From Calothrix sp. CSU_2_0 (GTDB taxonomy: Bacteria > Cyanobacteriota > Cyanobacteriia > Cyanobacteriales > Nostocaceae): DNA of 49,613 nt. The position numbers and the translations under genes were made by a program. This document shows, in pieces, positions 20,322 through 28,386 of this stretch; within the stretch, counting starts at the first letter, position 1, and each line of letters begins with the position of its first letter. The notes under the pieces were generated by a model, which had not been told where the DNA came from, made no database searches, and saw only the letters and a program-made list of their open reading frames with translations. The stretch is taken from positions 1 to 49,613 of the forward strand of contig JAAUPE010000043.1 in NCBI GenBank assembly GCA_012034595.1, read 5' to 3'.

Positions 20322-21236
20322 ATGGAAAGAAATCTCGAAAATTTAATACACTTCCTCCCCCAATTTATTTTAGGAGTTGTGTTTCTGATTATAAGTACTT
20401 ACTGTGCTGGATGTCTTTTATTGTACTATCAACAGAGTAAGTATCTTTTCTTTCCTTCTCCTGTAATTGAAAAAACACCATCAGCTTACAATGTGCCGTT
20501 TGAGGATGTTTGGTTGCCTGTTAAGGTTGGTAGAAAAAAAAATGAGCAAAAAGTTGAGCGGATTCATGGTTGGTGGATGAACAACCCCAACTCAGATGGT
20601 AAGGTTTTACTTTATCTGCATGGAAATACGTTGAATATTGCCGCTAATCTTTATGCTGCGACGGGATATTACAAAGCAGGGTTTTCGGTATTGTTGATTG
20701 ATTATCGTGGTTTTGGTAAAAGCGAAGGTTCCTTTCCCAATGAAGCGCGGGTATATGAAGATGCCGAAACTGCATGGAATTATTTAGTCAAACAGCGAAA
20801 AATTTCTTCTAATCAAATATATATCTACGGACATTCACTAGGAGGCGCGATCGCAATTGATTTAGCTGTAAAATGTCCGGATGCGGCTGGATTGATTGTG
20901 GAAAGTACTTTTACTTCGGTGAGCGAAGTTATCGCAGCACGGAAACTTTTTCCTTTTTTCCCCGTCGATTTGATTCTGACACAGCAATTTGACTCGCTCC
21001 AAAAGGTGCCAAAACTCAAAATACCGATTTTGATAATTCACGGTACTGAGGACGAAACAATTCCAGTGTGGATGAGTCAAACACTTTATGCATCTGCACC
21101 TCAACCAAAAGAACTAATTTTAGTTTCAGGTGCAAATCATAATAATGTGGGAGAAATTTCTCCGTTGCAATACACTAAAGCTGTTCAGTCTTTTTTGCAA
21201 GTTGTACGGAAAAGAACCCAAGCGACTACATATTAA
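20322..21236 (+). CDS. Membrane-anchored alpha/beta hydrolase
   Basis: A 304-residue alpha/beta hydrolase of the serine aminopeptidase/BEM46-like type. An N-terminal hydrophobic helix (about 12-35) suggests membrane anchoring. The fold landmarks are the oxyanion-hole HGN in LLYLHGNTLNIAAN (about 100), the IDYRGFGKSEG segment, and the nucleophile elbow YGHSLGG with Ser172. Asp in IHGTEDETIP and His in SGANHNNVGE complete a plausible Ser-Asp-His triad. The substrate is unknown. It sits between two RodZ-like genes, and no operon is evident. Confidence 0.85.
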   Translation: MERNLENLIHFLPQFILGVVFLIISTYCAGCLLLYYQQSKYLFFPSPVIEKTPSAYNVPFEDVWLPVKVGRKKNEQKVERIHGWWMNNPNSDGKVLLYLHGNTLNIAANLYAATGYYKAGFSVLLIDYRGFGKSEGSFPNEARVYEDAETAWNYLVKQRKISSNQIYIYGHSLGGAIAIDLAVKCPDAAGLIVESTFTSVSEVIAARKLFPFFPVDLILTQQFDSLQKVPKLKIPILIIHGTEDETIPVWMSQTLYASAPQPKELILVSGANHNNVGEISPLQYTKAVQSFLQVVRKRTQATTY

Positions 21237-21766
21237 TTTGACTTTATTGTCTGCTTCTTGTGAGAATTCCCAAAATTCTACCTATTTTTAGGCAATTTTT
21301 TGCTCATCAATTTGGTAGTTGAATAATAACTGATTAAATTGTCATACCTCAACATGAGGTATGGAATCTTTGTCTGCAAATTTTGGAAATTAAATCTTAG
21401 CTCCAAGTTAGCTAAGTGATATTACTGCGGTTTAAATTAAAACCGTAAAAATACTTAATCTCAAGATATAGATTTTTGTCTTACTTTGAAAGGTGTTATG
21501 AATACATTTAAGCTGTAATTAAATTGCAGTTACTTTTATTTATTTAAACTCTTGTTTTAAGTGAGTTTACAGTACTGCCGCAAAGTTAAAATTTTGTTGA
21601 TGTAACGTCAAAGCGCCATAGGCATTAATGGCTCTTGATTTTATCATCGAAAAATATTTAAAAAATGATACTTAATATAGTCCGGAAAGCTTCGTAATCA
21701 ATAGAAGAATTTACACAGGAAAGCCTTTCAGCATTGAATAAATAATATCGATTTACGATAAAAACT
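21237..21766. other. 530-bp gene-free stretch with hairpins
   Basis: Includes the perfect hairpin CATACCTCA-ACA-TGAGGTATG (21343-21363) and a smaller CGGTTT/AAACCG hairpin near 21427-21447. No coding sequence is supported. These may terminate the hydrolase transcript, although the first is 107 bp past its stop codon and lacks a T-run. Confidence 0.45.
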
Positions 21767-22855
21767 ATGACAGCAATATACTCATTAACTACCCCTGGAA
21801 ATGCGACTATTGAAATTAGCCAAGACGAATTACGGGCAATTTTAGGCGACATTGAGGCAGAATTACATCGTAGCAAAGTATATCGTCGTGCCTTGGCTAC
21901 AATTCAGAAAGTATTTGGAGAATCATCCGAACAGGGGAAGCAGTTAATTAAAGCCATTGGACGTGAAGCGATTGGTTTAGCATTCCATAAATTTACACAG
22001 CAACAACACCAAAAAGCTGAAGAAAAGCGAGAGATTGTAGAAGGAAATGCCAATCAAATCAGTGCTTCCGAAGAGAAAGCTGGTGATTTAGCCGAGTGTT
22101 TGACAAGCGTTAAATTTCACTCCAAAGTGGAAATCGAAGAAGCTGAAGCGGCTAATCGGAAATTAGTGACAAACGTTGAAAATATTAACCTAGTAAAATC
22201 AACCGCTACTGCTGAAGAGAATGCCTCCAAAACAGCTTTTCCACTAGCTTGGTTAAAAAACAAAAAAATTTCCAAAGTTGAACTTGCTCAACAAGCAGCT
22301 CAACAGCGTATAGAAACCTTGCGGGTAATCGGTAAACAATTGCGTGAAGCAAGGGAGTTACAAGGATTGTCCTTAACCCAATTAAATATCTATACCCACG
22401 TACCACCTCACCAGATGGAAGCGATTGAAAATGGTAATTGGGATAGCTTACCAGAAGAAGTATACGTGCGCGGGTTTATTCGCGTCATGGGTAACGCATT
22501 AGGACTCAACGGCACAAATATTGTAGCTGCTTTACCCGCACCAGAAACAGTCAAAGCGATCGCACCAGTTTGGTACAAAGATGAGAAAAGTTCTGGTAGT
22601 ATCGGGTTTGAAATCCGTCCGATGCACTTGTATGTCGGTTATACTGCTTTGGTTGCAGGTGCTGTTGGTGGATTGGCGTTAATGTCGCAGCAAACAGAGG
22701 CAAATCGAATGCTTCCCGATACTGATAAAGCAACTTCATCGTCTTTGAATCAGACTGTCAAAGAAAACGAACCCAATGCCAAACCTGGATTGCAATCGAA
22801 TAATGGGAAGGGTATTTCCGTTGGTTCCGATATCGCACCACCAGAAGCTCTGTAA
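21767..22855 (+). CDS. RodZ-like helix-turn-helix membrane protein
   Basis: A 362-residue protein. The N-terminal 75 residues are helical (IEISQDELRAILGDIEAELH, conserved in cyanobacterial homologues as I recall). A charged linker follows, then a RodZ-type HTH at about 185-260 (IGKQLREARELQGLSLTQLN, then VYVRGFIRVMGNALGLNG). A single hydrophobic segment (MHLYVGYTALVAGAVGGLAL) precedes a polar C-terminal tail. Unlike the upstream RodZ-like protein it has no DUF4115 domain. It is intact and may act as a cytoskeleton-linked or membrane-bound regulator. Function is inferred from the domain order only. Confidence 0.75.
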   Translation: MTAIYSLTTPGNATIEISQDELRAILGDIEAELHRSKVYRRALATIQKVFGESSEQGKQLIKAIGREAIGLAFHKFTQQQHQKAEEKREIVEGNANQISASEEKAGDLAECLTSVKFHSKVEIEEAEAANRKLVTNVENINLVKSTATAEENASKTAFPLAWLKNKKISKVELAQQAAQQRIETLRVIGKQLREARELQGLSLTQLNIYTHVPPHQMEAIENGNWDSLPEEVYVRGFIRVMGNALGLNGTNIVAALPAPETVKAIAPVWYKDEKSSGSIGFEIRPMHLYVGYTALVAGAVGGLALMSQQTEANRMLPDTDKATSSSLNQTVKENEPNAKPGLQSNNGKGISVGSDIAPPEAL

Positions 22856-22889
22856 GGTTTGAGAAATTGTATTTGGGATTTTGTCATTC

Positions 22890-22972
22890 GGGAGAAACCC
22901 GGTTTCTGAGATTTATTGTGCTGATTTCGGGATTATACATGGGGAGAAACCAGGTTTCTTGAATTTCTCCCC
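22890..22972. repeat. GAAACC(C/A)GGTTTCT palindromic motifs
   Basis: GGGAGAAACCCGGTTTCTGAG (about 22890) and GGGGAGAAACCAGGTTTCTTG followed by an inverted TTTCTCCCC (about 22940-22971). Related motifs occur near 853, 14362, 23999 and 37107, usually between genes. This is a short interspersed palindromic repeat family. Confidence 0.6.
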
Positions 22973-23052
22973 CATATCGAAACTAATGCGATCGCACTTA
23001 ATCACCCTAACTAGGGAGCTACTTCAGTTCCACTCCAGCTAATAATAATTTG

Positions 23053-23613
23053 TCATTCCTCTTCTGCCAAAATACCGTAAATCTCGCGTTTAGTGCGGTT
23101 AATCATTTCCTTAACTCGGCTCATTTTTTCACTATTTCCACTCCTCGCAACCTGCATGACAGCTGCACCTAAGTCTGCAACTGCATTCCCCAAATCCATC
23201 CATTCTTGGGGTTTGCTGCGTTGCTCCATCGAATCTAGGGGATTTCCACGTTCTGCTAGTAATTCCCTCCCACTATCAGTAATAGAATATACCTTCTTCC
23301 CATCCACATGTTCGCCAATTAAATATCCCCCTTCCTCCAGTAATTGCAGATTGGGATAAACCGAACCTGGACTCGGTTTCCAGCAACTTCCAAATCGTGA
23401 TTCTAATTCTTTGATTAGCTCGTAACCATGTCGCGATCGCTCGGCGATTACTGCTAGCAAAATATACTTAATATCACCTCTAGGGGTGCGTTGTTTGTCT
23501 TTCCACTGTTCCCATCTACCCGAACCAGCAAAACGATGATGTCTGTGTCCGTGGTGTTCCGAAGCAAACCAGTGATGGAATCCATGACGGTGTGGGTGAA
23601 ATCCGAGAAACAT
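23053..23613 (-). CDS. PadR-family transcriptional regulator with His-rich N-terminus
   Basis: A 186-residue PadR-type winged-helix regulator. The winged helix is at about 45-125: GDIKYILLAVIAERSRHGYELIKELE, then SPGSVYPNLQLLEEGGYL and the wing VYSITDSGRELLAER. A helical C-terminal dimerisation region follows. The first 37 residues carry about ten histidines (HPHRHGFHHW, EHHGHRHH), unusual for a DNA-binding arm and suggestive of metal sensing. The start ATG at 23613 follows a good ribosome-binding site (AAGGAAAA on the minus strand). Its promoter contains strong palindromes (23656-23691), so autoregulation is likely. No regulated transporter is adjacent. Confidence 0.88.
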   Translation of the reverse strand: MFLGFHPHRHGFHHWFASEHHGHRHHRFAGSGRWEQWKDKQRTPRGDIKYILLAVIAERSRHGYELIKELESRFGSCWKPSPGSVYPNLQLLEEGGYLIGEHVDGKKVYSITDSGRELLAERGNPLDSMEQRSKPQEWMDLGNAVADLGAAVMQVARSGNSEKMSRVKEMINRTKREIYGILAEEE

Positions 23614-23655
23614 ATCTTTGTTTTCCTTTCGATCGGTCTTATTTCAATTATAGAC

Positions 23656-23691
23656 ATATCGCGATATATCGTTAATAAAAGTTAACGATAT
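23656..23691. promoter_or_regulatory. Palindromic operator upstream of the PadR gene
   Basis: ATATCGCGATAT (23656-23667) is a perfect 12-bp palindrome. Overlapping it, ATATCGTTAA (23666-23675) and TTAACGATAT (23682-23691) form a perfect 10-bp inverted repeat with a 6-bp spacer. They lie 43-78 bp before the PadR start codon. PadR proteins typically bind such AT-rich dyads and repress their own gene. Confidence 0.7.
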
Positions 23692-23873
23692 GATTTGACT
23701 TGCTTGTTTCGCAACATTTGCCAAAGCCGATTTTCTGCGATCGTTGGTTTGGGTCGCATCTCTCTTGATAGCGGTTTAAGCTTTTCCCATAGTTGAGTTT
23801 GTGTTTTCCAAGTTCGTTCAACCCCAGTTTCTAACCCCGCTTGCGAGGAGAAGGAATTATGATTTTGAGTCAT
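23682..23873 (-). pseudogene. DUF559 endonuclease-like protein, 5' fragment
   Basis: A 63-residue frame whose second half, LWEKLKPLSREMRPKPTIAENRLWQMLRNKQVKSYR, matches the opening of DUF559/Vsr-like proteins (xxLRxxxTxAExxLWxxLRxxQ). These normally continue for another 80 or more residues with the nuclease core. Here the frame stops at once, inside the PadR operator, and I find no continuation in other frames. It is probably a truncated remnant left by rearrangement. Confidence 0.6.
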
Positions 23874-24033
23874 CTATGCTTCTTTTGTGTCTTGATTGCA
23901 ACTGCACCTATTTTTGCCCACAGCAGTGACTCGCTTTCTTCCCCAACCCGAAAATTCCAGTAAGCGATCGCTGTATTGAGTTTCTTCACTTTGCGACAAA
24001 CCAGGTTTCCTGGAAGATTATTTTTCTGGCAAT

Positions 24034-24555
24034 TTAATTCTTCTCCAAATACTTTTTCACCCCTTCGCTCATTTGCAGCAAACTCGGTGTAATTTTACTA
24101 GCCAAAAAATCCTCAACCACGCGAGCAATCTGACCTGTCAGAAAAGAAGGGGCACCATGAATCTTATTTGGATCGATCTTTAATTCACCGCGACTTTGGA
24201 TAATAGTATTATTACCATCTTCAATAAAAATATTTTTTCCAGCACAATAAACCGCTTCCGTAAAAGCACGTGTTTCCAACTTCCATTCCAGTAAAAATTC
24301 TTTCTCATCCCAAGTATTATATTCAAGCCAGGAAAGCATATTTTCACTGAGTAAAGCCCTTGCAGCAAATGGAATATCACCACCACCATGCCACTCATTG
24401 ACAGTGTAAATTATGTTATCTGCTTCTTTCCGAGACACAACTGTAATATCGCGAATATCGGGGATGTAGCGAACAAGTTCTATTAGTTTATCTCTATAAG
24501 TAGCGTATACAATCTGACGCGGGAAAGGAATGCGAGTGTCAGTCGAAATTTTCAT
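24034..24555 (-). CDS. Conserved hypothetical protein, SRPBCC-like
   Basis: A 173-residue soluble protein. It starts MKISTDTRIPFPRQIVYATY, resembling the first strand and helix of START/polyketide-cyclase (SRPBCC) folds. A run of predicted beta strands follows (ITVVSRKEADNIIYTVNEWH, FLLEWKLETRAFTEAVYCAG, TIIQSRGELKID), and it ends in a long amphipathic helix (QIARVVEDFLASKITPSLLQ). No catalytic motif is evident. The fold call is from this secondary-structure pattern, not from a search. It may bind a hydrophobic ligand. Confidence 0.6.
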   Translation of the reverse strand: MKISTDTRIPFPRQIVYATYRDKLIELVRYIPDIRDITVVSRKEADNIIYTVNEWHGGGDIPFAARALLSENMLSWLEYNTWDEKEFLLEWKLETRAFTEAVYCAGKNIFIEDGNNTIIQSRGELKIDPNKIHGAPSFLTGQIARVVEDFLASKITPSLLQMSEGVKKYLEKN

Positions 24556-25301
24556 CGGTTGATAGTTTATGAGTGAGAAAAGAAATTAAAGATAAAAAAT
24601 TGAGAATGCAAAAGAAAATTATTATACTTGATACCTTTCGACGAAAAAAATTTACAAACAAGTTTAGAAAAACAACACATATCACATATAGTTTCACTTC
24701 GATTAACAAGAAATATTAAGAATATCAGGGAACTTTAAGCAAAAACTCAACTAAATTGCAATTATTGCATCATATCAATTCTATGCTTACAACTACACGG
24801 CAAAAATTAGTAAAATTAACTATGACCAAATGCCATAATAAACGAACTCATGGGTTTATTTACTTACATAACATTGCAGAAAGGTAACTAATTGTGACTT
24901 TAGCTACTACCTTTCTGCTCTTTTATTTTTTGGGAGCGATCGCGCAAACAATTCAGCAGTCAACTCCCAACCCCAAACCCCCCAACTCCTAACTCCTAAT
25001 CCCCAAATCTTCCCATTTCCCCTATCAATACGACTTCCCACTCCCACAGTTGTAGTTTAGGCAACCATTAGCACCCCGAACATGATATTTGTATTACTGT
25101 GGCTTAATCTATGTCTGTTAGCTAAATAGCAATTATGTATTTTGCGATTGTTCTACAACGAACCCGATGGCAGTGACTTCGACGGTGCGACCGAAGTTAC
25201 ACCAAGAGCATTAGTTAATGGATAATAGCTACCAGCTTTATTGAGATTGAGTTTTAAGACTAACTTTGCTGTGTTGAGCGTCAAAATCTTTAAGGGGAAA
25301 G
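24556..25301. other. 746-bp gene-free stretch upstream of psbV
   Basis: AT-rich with a short STRR-like CTAACTC patch near 24983-25000. A small hairpin, ACTTC and GGT pairing with ACC and GAAGT (25176-25197), lies about 105 bp upstream of the psbV start, possibly in its leader. No ORF with homology was seen. Confidence 0.45.
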
Positions 25302-25793
25302 ATGTTAAGAAAATTCATTGGCATTTTTGTTGCTACTGTGTTGCTAACATTTCAGTTCATTGTTAGTAGTGCGAGTGCAGTAGAACTATCTGAAGCTACT
25401 CGTACCGTCACTTTTAACGATGTCGGAGACACCACAGTTCTTAGCCTTAAACAAGTCAAAGAAGGTAAACGTTTATTTCAATATGCTTGTGCCCAATGTC
25501 ACGCTGGTGGTGTAACTAAAACAAACCAAAACGTCGGACTTGAACCCGGTGCTTTGGCAGGTGCAACCCCAAACCGCAATAGCATTGCTGGCTTGGTAGA
25601 TTACATGAAAAACCCCACTACCTACGATGGAGAAGAAGAAATTTCCGAACTCCACCCTAGTACCAAGAGTGCTGATATTTTCACCGAAATGCGTAATTTA
25701 ACTGACAAAGATTTGGAAGCGATCGCAGGTTATATTCTGCTGCAACCTAAGATTGTCGGTTCACAATGGGGTGGTGGCAAAATCTACTACTAA
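25302..25793 (+). CDS. psbV: Cytochrome c550, photosystem II extrinsic protein PsbV
   Basis: A 163-residue precursor of the lumenal extrinsic PSII subunit that stabilises the Mn4CaO5 cluster. Residues 1-26 are a Sec signal peptide ending SSASA; the mature protein begins VELSEATRTV. The haem c site is Cys63-Ala-Gln-Cys66-His67. The second axial ligand is His118 (ELHPSTKSAD), which is His92 of the mature protein as in known PsbV structures. It ends GGGKIYY as expected. A ribosome-binding site (AAGGGGAAAG) precedes the ATG. No psbV2 paralogue or petJ is adjacent. Confidence 0.97.
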   Translation: MLRKFIGIFVATVLLTFQFIVSSASAVELSEATRTVTFNDVGDTTVLSLKQVKEGKRLFQYACAQCHAGGVTKTNQNVGLEPGALAGATPNRNSIAGLVDYMKNPTTYDGEEEISELHPSTKSADIFTEMRNLTDKDLEAIAGYILLQPKIVGSQWGGGKIYY

Positions 25794-25911
25794 ATAAACC
25801 CTTTATCTCATTTAGCAGGGTTGGGTGAAGATAGCTGGAATCGCAAGAATTTTGTTCTTTAACGTCCCTATTTTTCTCTCTCCCTGCTTATTTTTAAAAA
25901 CATGCATTATA

Positions 25912-26289
25912 TCAAGAGTTAGCCTGATTTAGATAAACATCGCTCATTAATTCTTCGGTTAATAATTCTTTGTGCGGAACAATAGGTTGTGAGTCTAAAT
26001 CGAGAATTTGCCAGCTTTTTGCCGAACTAATATTAAATTTCATTCCTCCCGATTGTAAAGCTTTGAGAACTTGACGAGTGGTTTCTCGGTTCAAGCTTGT
26101 CTTCTGGGCAATCTCATCAACAGTTGCAGCATCCATGCGATCGCAGCAATCTAGTATACCAAGTGCCAAGCGATAAGGTTGGTCTAAGTACGGTCGAATA
26201 ATTTGTTGAATTTTTTGCGGTAACACGAAGCGAAACCATAATAGAAACCTCGTGCTTGCCCTAATTTTGTTTAAACTGTTTTGATTCAC
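25912..26289 (-). CDS. Hypothetical protein with winged-helix-like domain
   Basis: A 125-residue protein. The middle part, ALGILDCCDRMDAATVDEIAQKTSLNRETTRQVLKALQSGG, reads like an IclR/MarR-type winged helix: helix, turn, recognition helix and start of a wing. The basic N-terminus and the C-terminus are not recognisable. It converges with psbV. It could be a small regulator, but the DNA-binding role is an inference from the pattern only. Confidence 0.6.
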   Translation of the reverse strand: MNQNSLNKIRASTRFLLWFRFVLPQKIQQIIRPYLDQPYRLALGILDCCDRMDAATVDEIAQKTSLNRETTRQVLKALQSGGMKFNISSAKSWQILDLDSQPIVPHKELLTEELMSDVYLNQANS

Positions 26290-26744
26290 TTAATTTATCC
26301 TCTCCTCAATCAATGCTGACAATCTGCGAAAAGAATATACCTCCAAGGGATAAATCCAGGTTACGTCAGAATTACATGATGAGACTTCTACCTAAAGTAC
26401 TATTCCACAGTAGTGAACTAAACGATACTCACTATTGAGTCGCTACGCGATAACTGTAGCTCTCTTGACAAGCTACGGGAATCCATCTCCAGTGCTTAAT
26501 GCGATTTACCTTAATGCGATCGGCATATCGCACTAATATCAAAATTAAGAAGGTGTTTTTAAATAAAATATTAAGTAGAATGCGTTACGGCTTAATAGAT
26601 ATTTCGGGTTTAGGAAAAACCAAATAGAAAATACCAAAAAATTAAATTGTCCCAAATTATAAGGGGAGACATACCCCAAACTAATGATAAATTCTTGATG
26701 ATAGGGATGTATTTCAATTTGAAAGTTTCTCACATCCCATTAAT
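26290..26744. other. 455-bp stretch without a supported gene
   Basis: Contains short inverted motifs and a weak minus-strand frame (26545-26733) of low-complexity aromatic composition that I do not accept as a gene. Confidence 0.4.
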
Positions 26745-27005
26745 TTACGTATGTGATTTTGAGCTAACAGTTGAGTTATCATCTACCGAAATATTTACCG
26801 AGGAACGAGCTTTAACTCTGTGACGGTAAAAATGCCATCCAAATTGTAAAACCATACCTCCAATCATCACTGGAGAAAGCCAATGCAACCATGCAAAATG
26901 AACACCTATCCGCGCTAGTCCTAGCAGTAATATATCATCAGCAAGACTTAATATAAATATAAATAGCTGTACTGGTAGGTGCTGGTTATTATCATCAAAA
27001 TCCAT
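26745..27005 (-). CDS. Small hypothetical membrane protein
   Basis: An 86-residue protein with one or two hydrophobic segments (VQLFIFILSLADDILLLGLA and SPVMIGGMVLQFGWHFY), a basic loop (RHRVKARS) and a Ser-rich tail. No family recognised. It may be genuine given the clear membrane pattern and normal start, but support is limited. Confidence 0.45.
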   Translation of the reverse strand: MDFDDNNQHLPVQLFIFILSLADDILLLGLARIGVHFAWLHWLSPVMIGGMVLQFGWHFYRHRVKARSSVNISVDDNSTVSSKSHT

Positions 27006-27322
27006 ACAGGTATATTGCGTCCCATTGGTGGTTTAAGCATCCTACTAGGTTAGGCAATATATTCGATAAAGTGTTAAATCGGCGACTTTTCTTAACATGG
27101 ATGATAATATTCACACTCCTGGGAGAATATTTTTGCCAAACTGACATTTTTCGCTAGCGTCAAATTTATAATCCTGGTATAATCGCTGCCCAAATAGCTC
27201 ATCCATATTCAGATGTCACAAGCTGGGAAATTTTAATGCATCAAGAGCAGCAAAGTTTTGCAAACTTTATCAGAGGCATATCAAATTTTATCGATAATGA
27301 AGGATTTTCCAAGCATTTTTCA

Positions 27323-27487
27323 TTACCACAACATACTTGGTAAACTAGCAAGTACAGTTGCTACAAATGTCCACATCGAAAAGCGCTCAATATCAGCTTC
27401 ATCTAGTGCATAACCCATTTGAAATAGAGAGGCAAGCATCGCTCCCAAAAGAAAGCTCAAAAGAAAAATGTATTTAAAATTAACCAT
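27323..27487 (-). CDS. Small hypothetical membrane protein (54 aa)
   Basis: The minus strand from ATG 27487 reads MVNFKYIFLLSFLLGAMLAS and ends VATVLASLPSMLW, stop at 27323. It has a hydrophobic N-terminal helix, a short acidic loop (ALDEADIERF) and a second hydrophobic segment. A GAGGAGAAA ribosome-binding site lies just upstream of the start (on + at 27490-27498). No homologue is recalled. Confidence 0.45.
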   Translation of the reverse strand: MVNFKYIFLLSFLLGAMLASLFQMGYALDEADIERFSMWTFVATVLASLPSMLW

Positions 27488-27567
27488 TATTTCTCCTCAC
27501 AGTTCTTTCAAAATAACAGTTGAAAAAATTACTATTCACGCATGTAGTGATACAATTCACCACAACT

Positions 27568-27786
27568 TTAATCAATCATCAGCAATTCAATCTCCGATTC
27601 AAGTATAAAAACTGTAGTCTCATAGCCAATTCTCGGAATATCGACATCAGGATTCATCACCATTTCAATTTTATAAATCCAAGTATCAGCTTCCGATTGA
27701 AAGCTTTTAATTACTCCTTCTCCACCAATAAAATGAACCATTTGATGATGACGGAATTTAGGAACAGCAACAAAAGTAGATGTCAT
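27568..27786 (-). CDS. Conserved hypothetical protein (72 aa)
   Basis: A 72-residue soluble protein starting MTSTFVAVPKFRHHQMVHFI. It has a beta-rich pattern with alternating hydrophobics (GVIKSFQSEADTWIYKIEMV, ETTVFILESEIELL), like a small SH3- or Tudor-type barrel. A ribosome-binding site, AAAAGGTGAA, precedes the ATG. Function is unknown. Confidence 0.5.
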   Translation of the reverse strand: MTSTFVAVPKFRHHQMVHFIGGEGVIKSFQSEADTWIYKIEMVMNPDVDIPRIGYETTVFILESEIELLMID

Positions 27787-27997
27787 CTCAATTCACCTTT
27801 TAGTGTTAGCACAATTTGTTGACTCACAAGTGTTAATAGCGAGCATAAAAGATTAAATTGTTACTCTTTTAACTAAAAATTCTGCTTTAAATATCTATCC
27901 ATAGTTAATGGTTTCGCTTATTTCTCTATCTCTATTGAAATATTTAATGTTGAGCGTTTATTTTGAAACAGCTATATTAACTACTAATTAAGAATTA

Positions 27998-28100
27998 ATA
28001 CCAATTCAAATAATGATTACAACACATCCAACGTTAGAGACGTAGCACTGCTACATCTCTACAAATATCTATCTGTCGCGTTGCTTTTTCAAATTCGTAT
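27998..28100. repeat. 103-bp MITE-like repeat, copy 2
   Basis: Same length and layout as 14436-14538: an ATACCAATTCAAATAATGAT start, a central GTAGCACTGCTAC hairpin core, and an AAATTCGTAT end (one mismatch in the terminal repeat). The hairpin has decayed slightly (ACATCTCT for ACGTCTCT), so this copy is older. Confidence 0.8.
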
Positions 28101-28155
28101 AAGTTTTATTGTCTTTTAATAAAATATAATAACAACCTGATTCCTGACTTTTCTA

Positions 28156-28242
28156 ATACCAATTTGAAAAATGATTACAACAGATTGATTAACAGAATCC
28201 TTATCGTATGAGGTTTCTTTAATCCAAAATCCAAAATGGTAT
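28156..28242. repeat. Diverged or internally deleted MITE-like relative
   Basis: Starts ATACCAATTTGAAAAATGATTACAAC like the 103-bp family and ends in TGGTAT, the inverse of ATACCA. It lacks the central GTAGAGAC hairpin. Confidence 0.5.
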
Positions 28243-28303
28243 AAGTTTATTCAGTAGCATCATTTCCACACAAAGATTTTCCGCGATCGCAGATAAAGCG
28301 AGC

Positions 28304-28341
28304 ATAAAAAAACAGCCACCTCCACGGATGAAGGTGACTGC
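28304..28341 (-). terminator. Rho-independent terminator of groESL
   Basis: On the minus strand CAGTCACCT pairs with AGGTGGCTG (one mismatch) around a TCATCCGTGG loop, followed by seven T (28312-28306). It lies 46 bp after the groEL stop codon. Confidence 0.8.
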
Positions 28342-28386
28342 AAATTATACAGAGTTGAGCATCTTGCCCAACCCAGAAACTAAATC

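Larger units (their letters stand above)
27787..28386. other. 600-bp gene-free stretch holding MITE-like repeats
   Basis: Between the small protein and groEL. It contains the second 103-bp repeat (27998-28100), a diverged third one (28156-28242) and the groEL terminator. Confidence 0.55.

Noticed and set aside
26545-26733. Minus-strand 62-codon frame
   Set aside because: Aromatic-rich, low-complexity translation in AT-rich DNA, no ribosome-binding site and no similarity I know.
27006-27322. Possible pseudogene between small membrane-protein genes
   Set aside because: Several short protein-like stretches are visible but no frame or family could be followed, so nothing is claimed.
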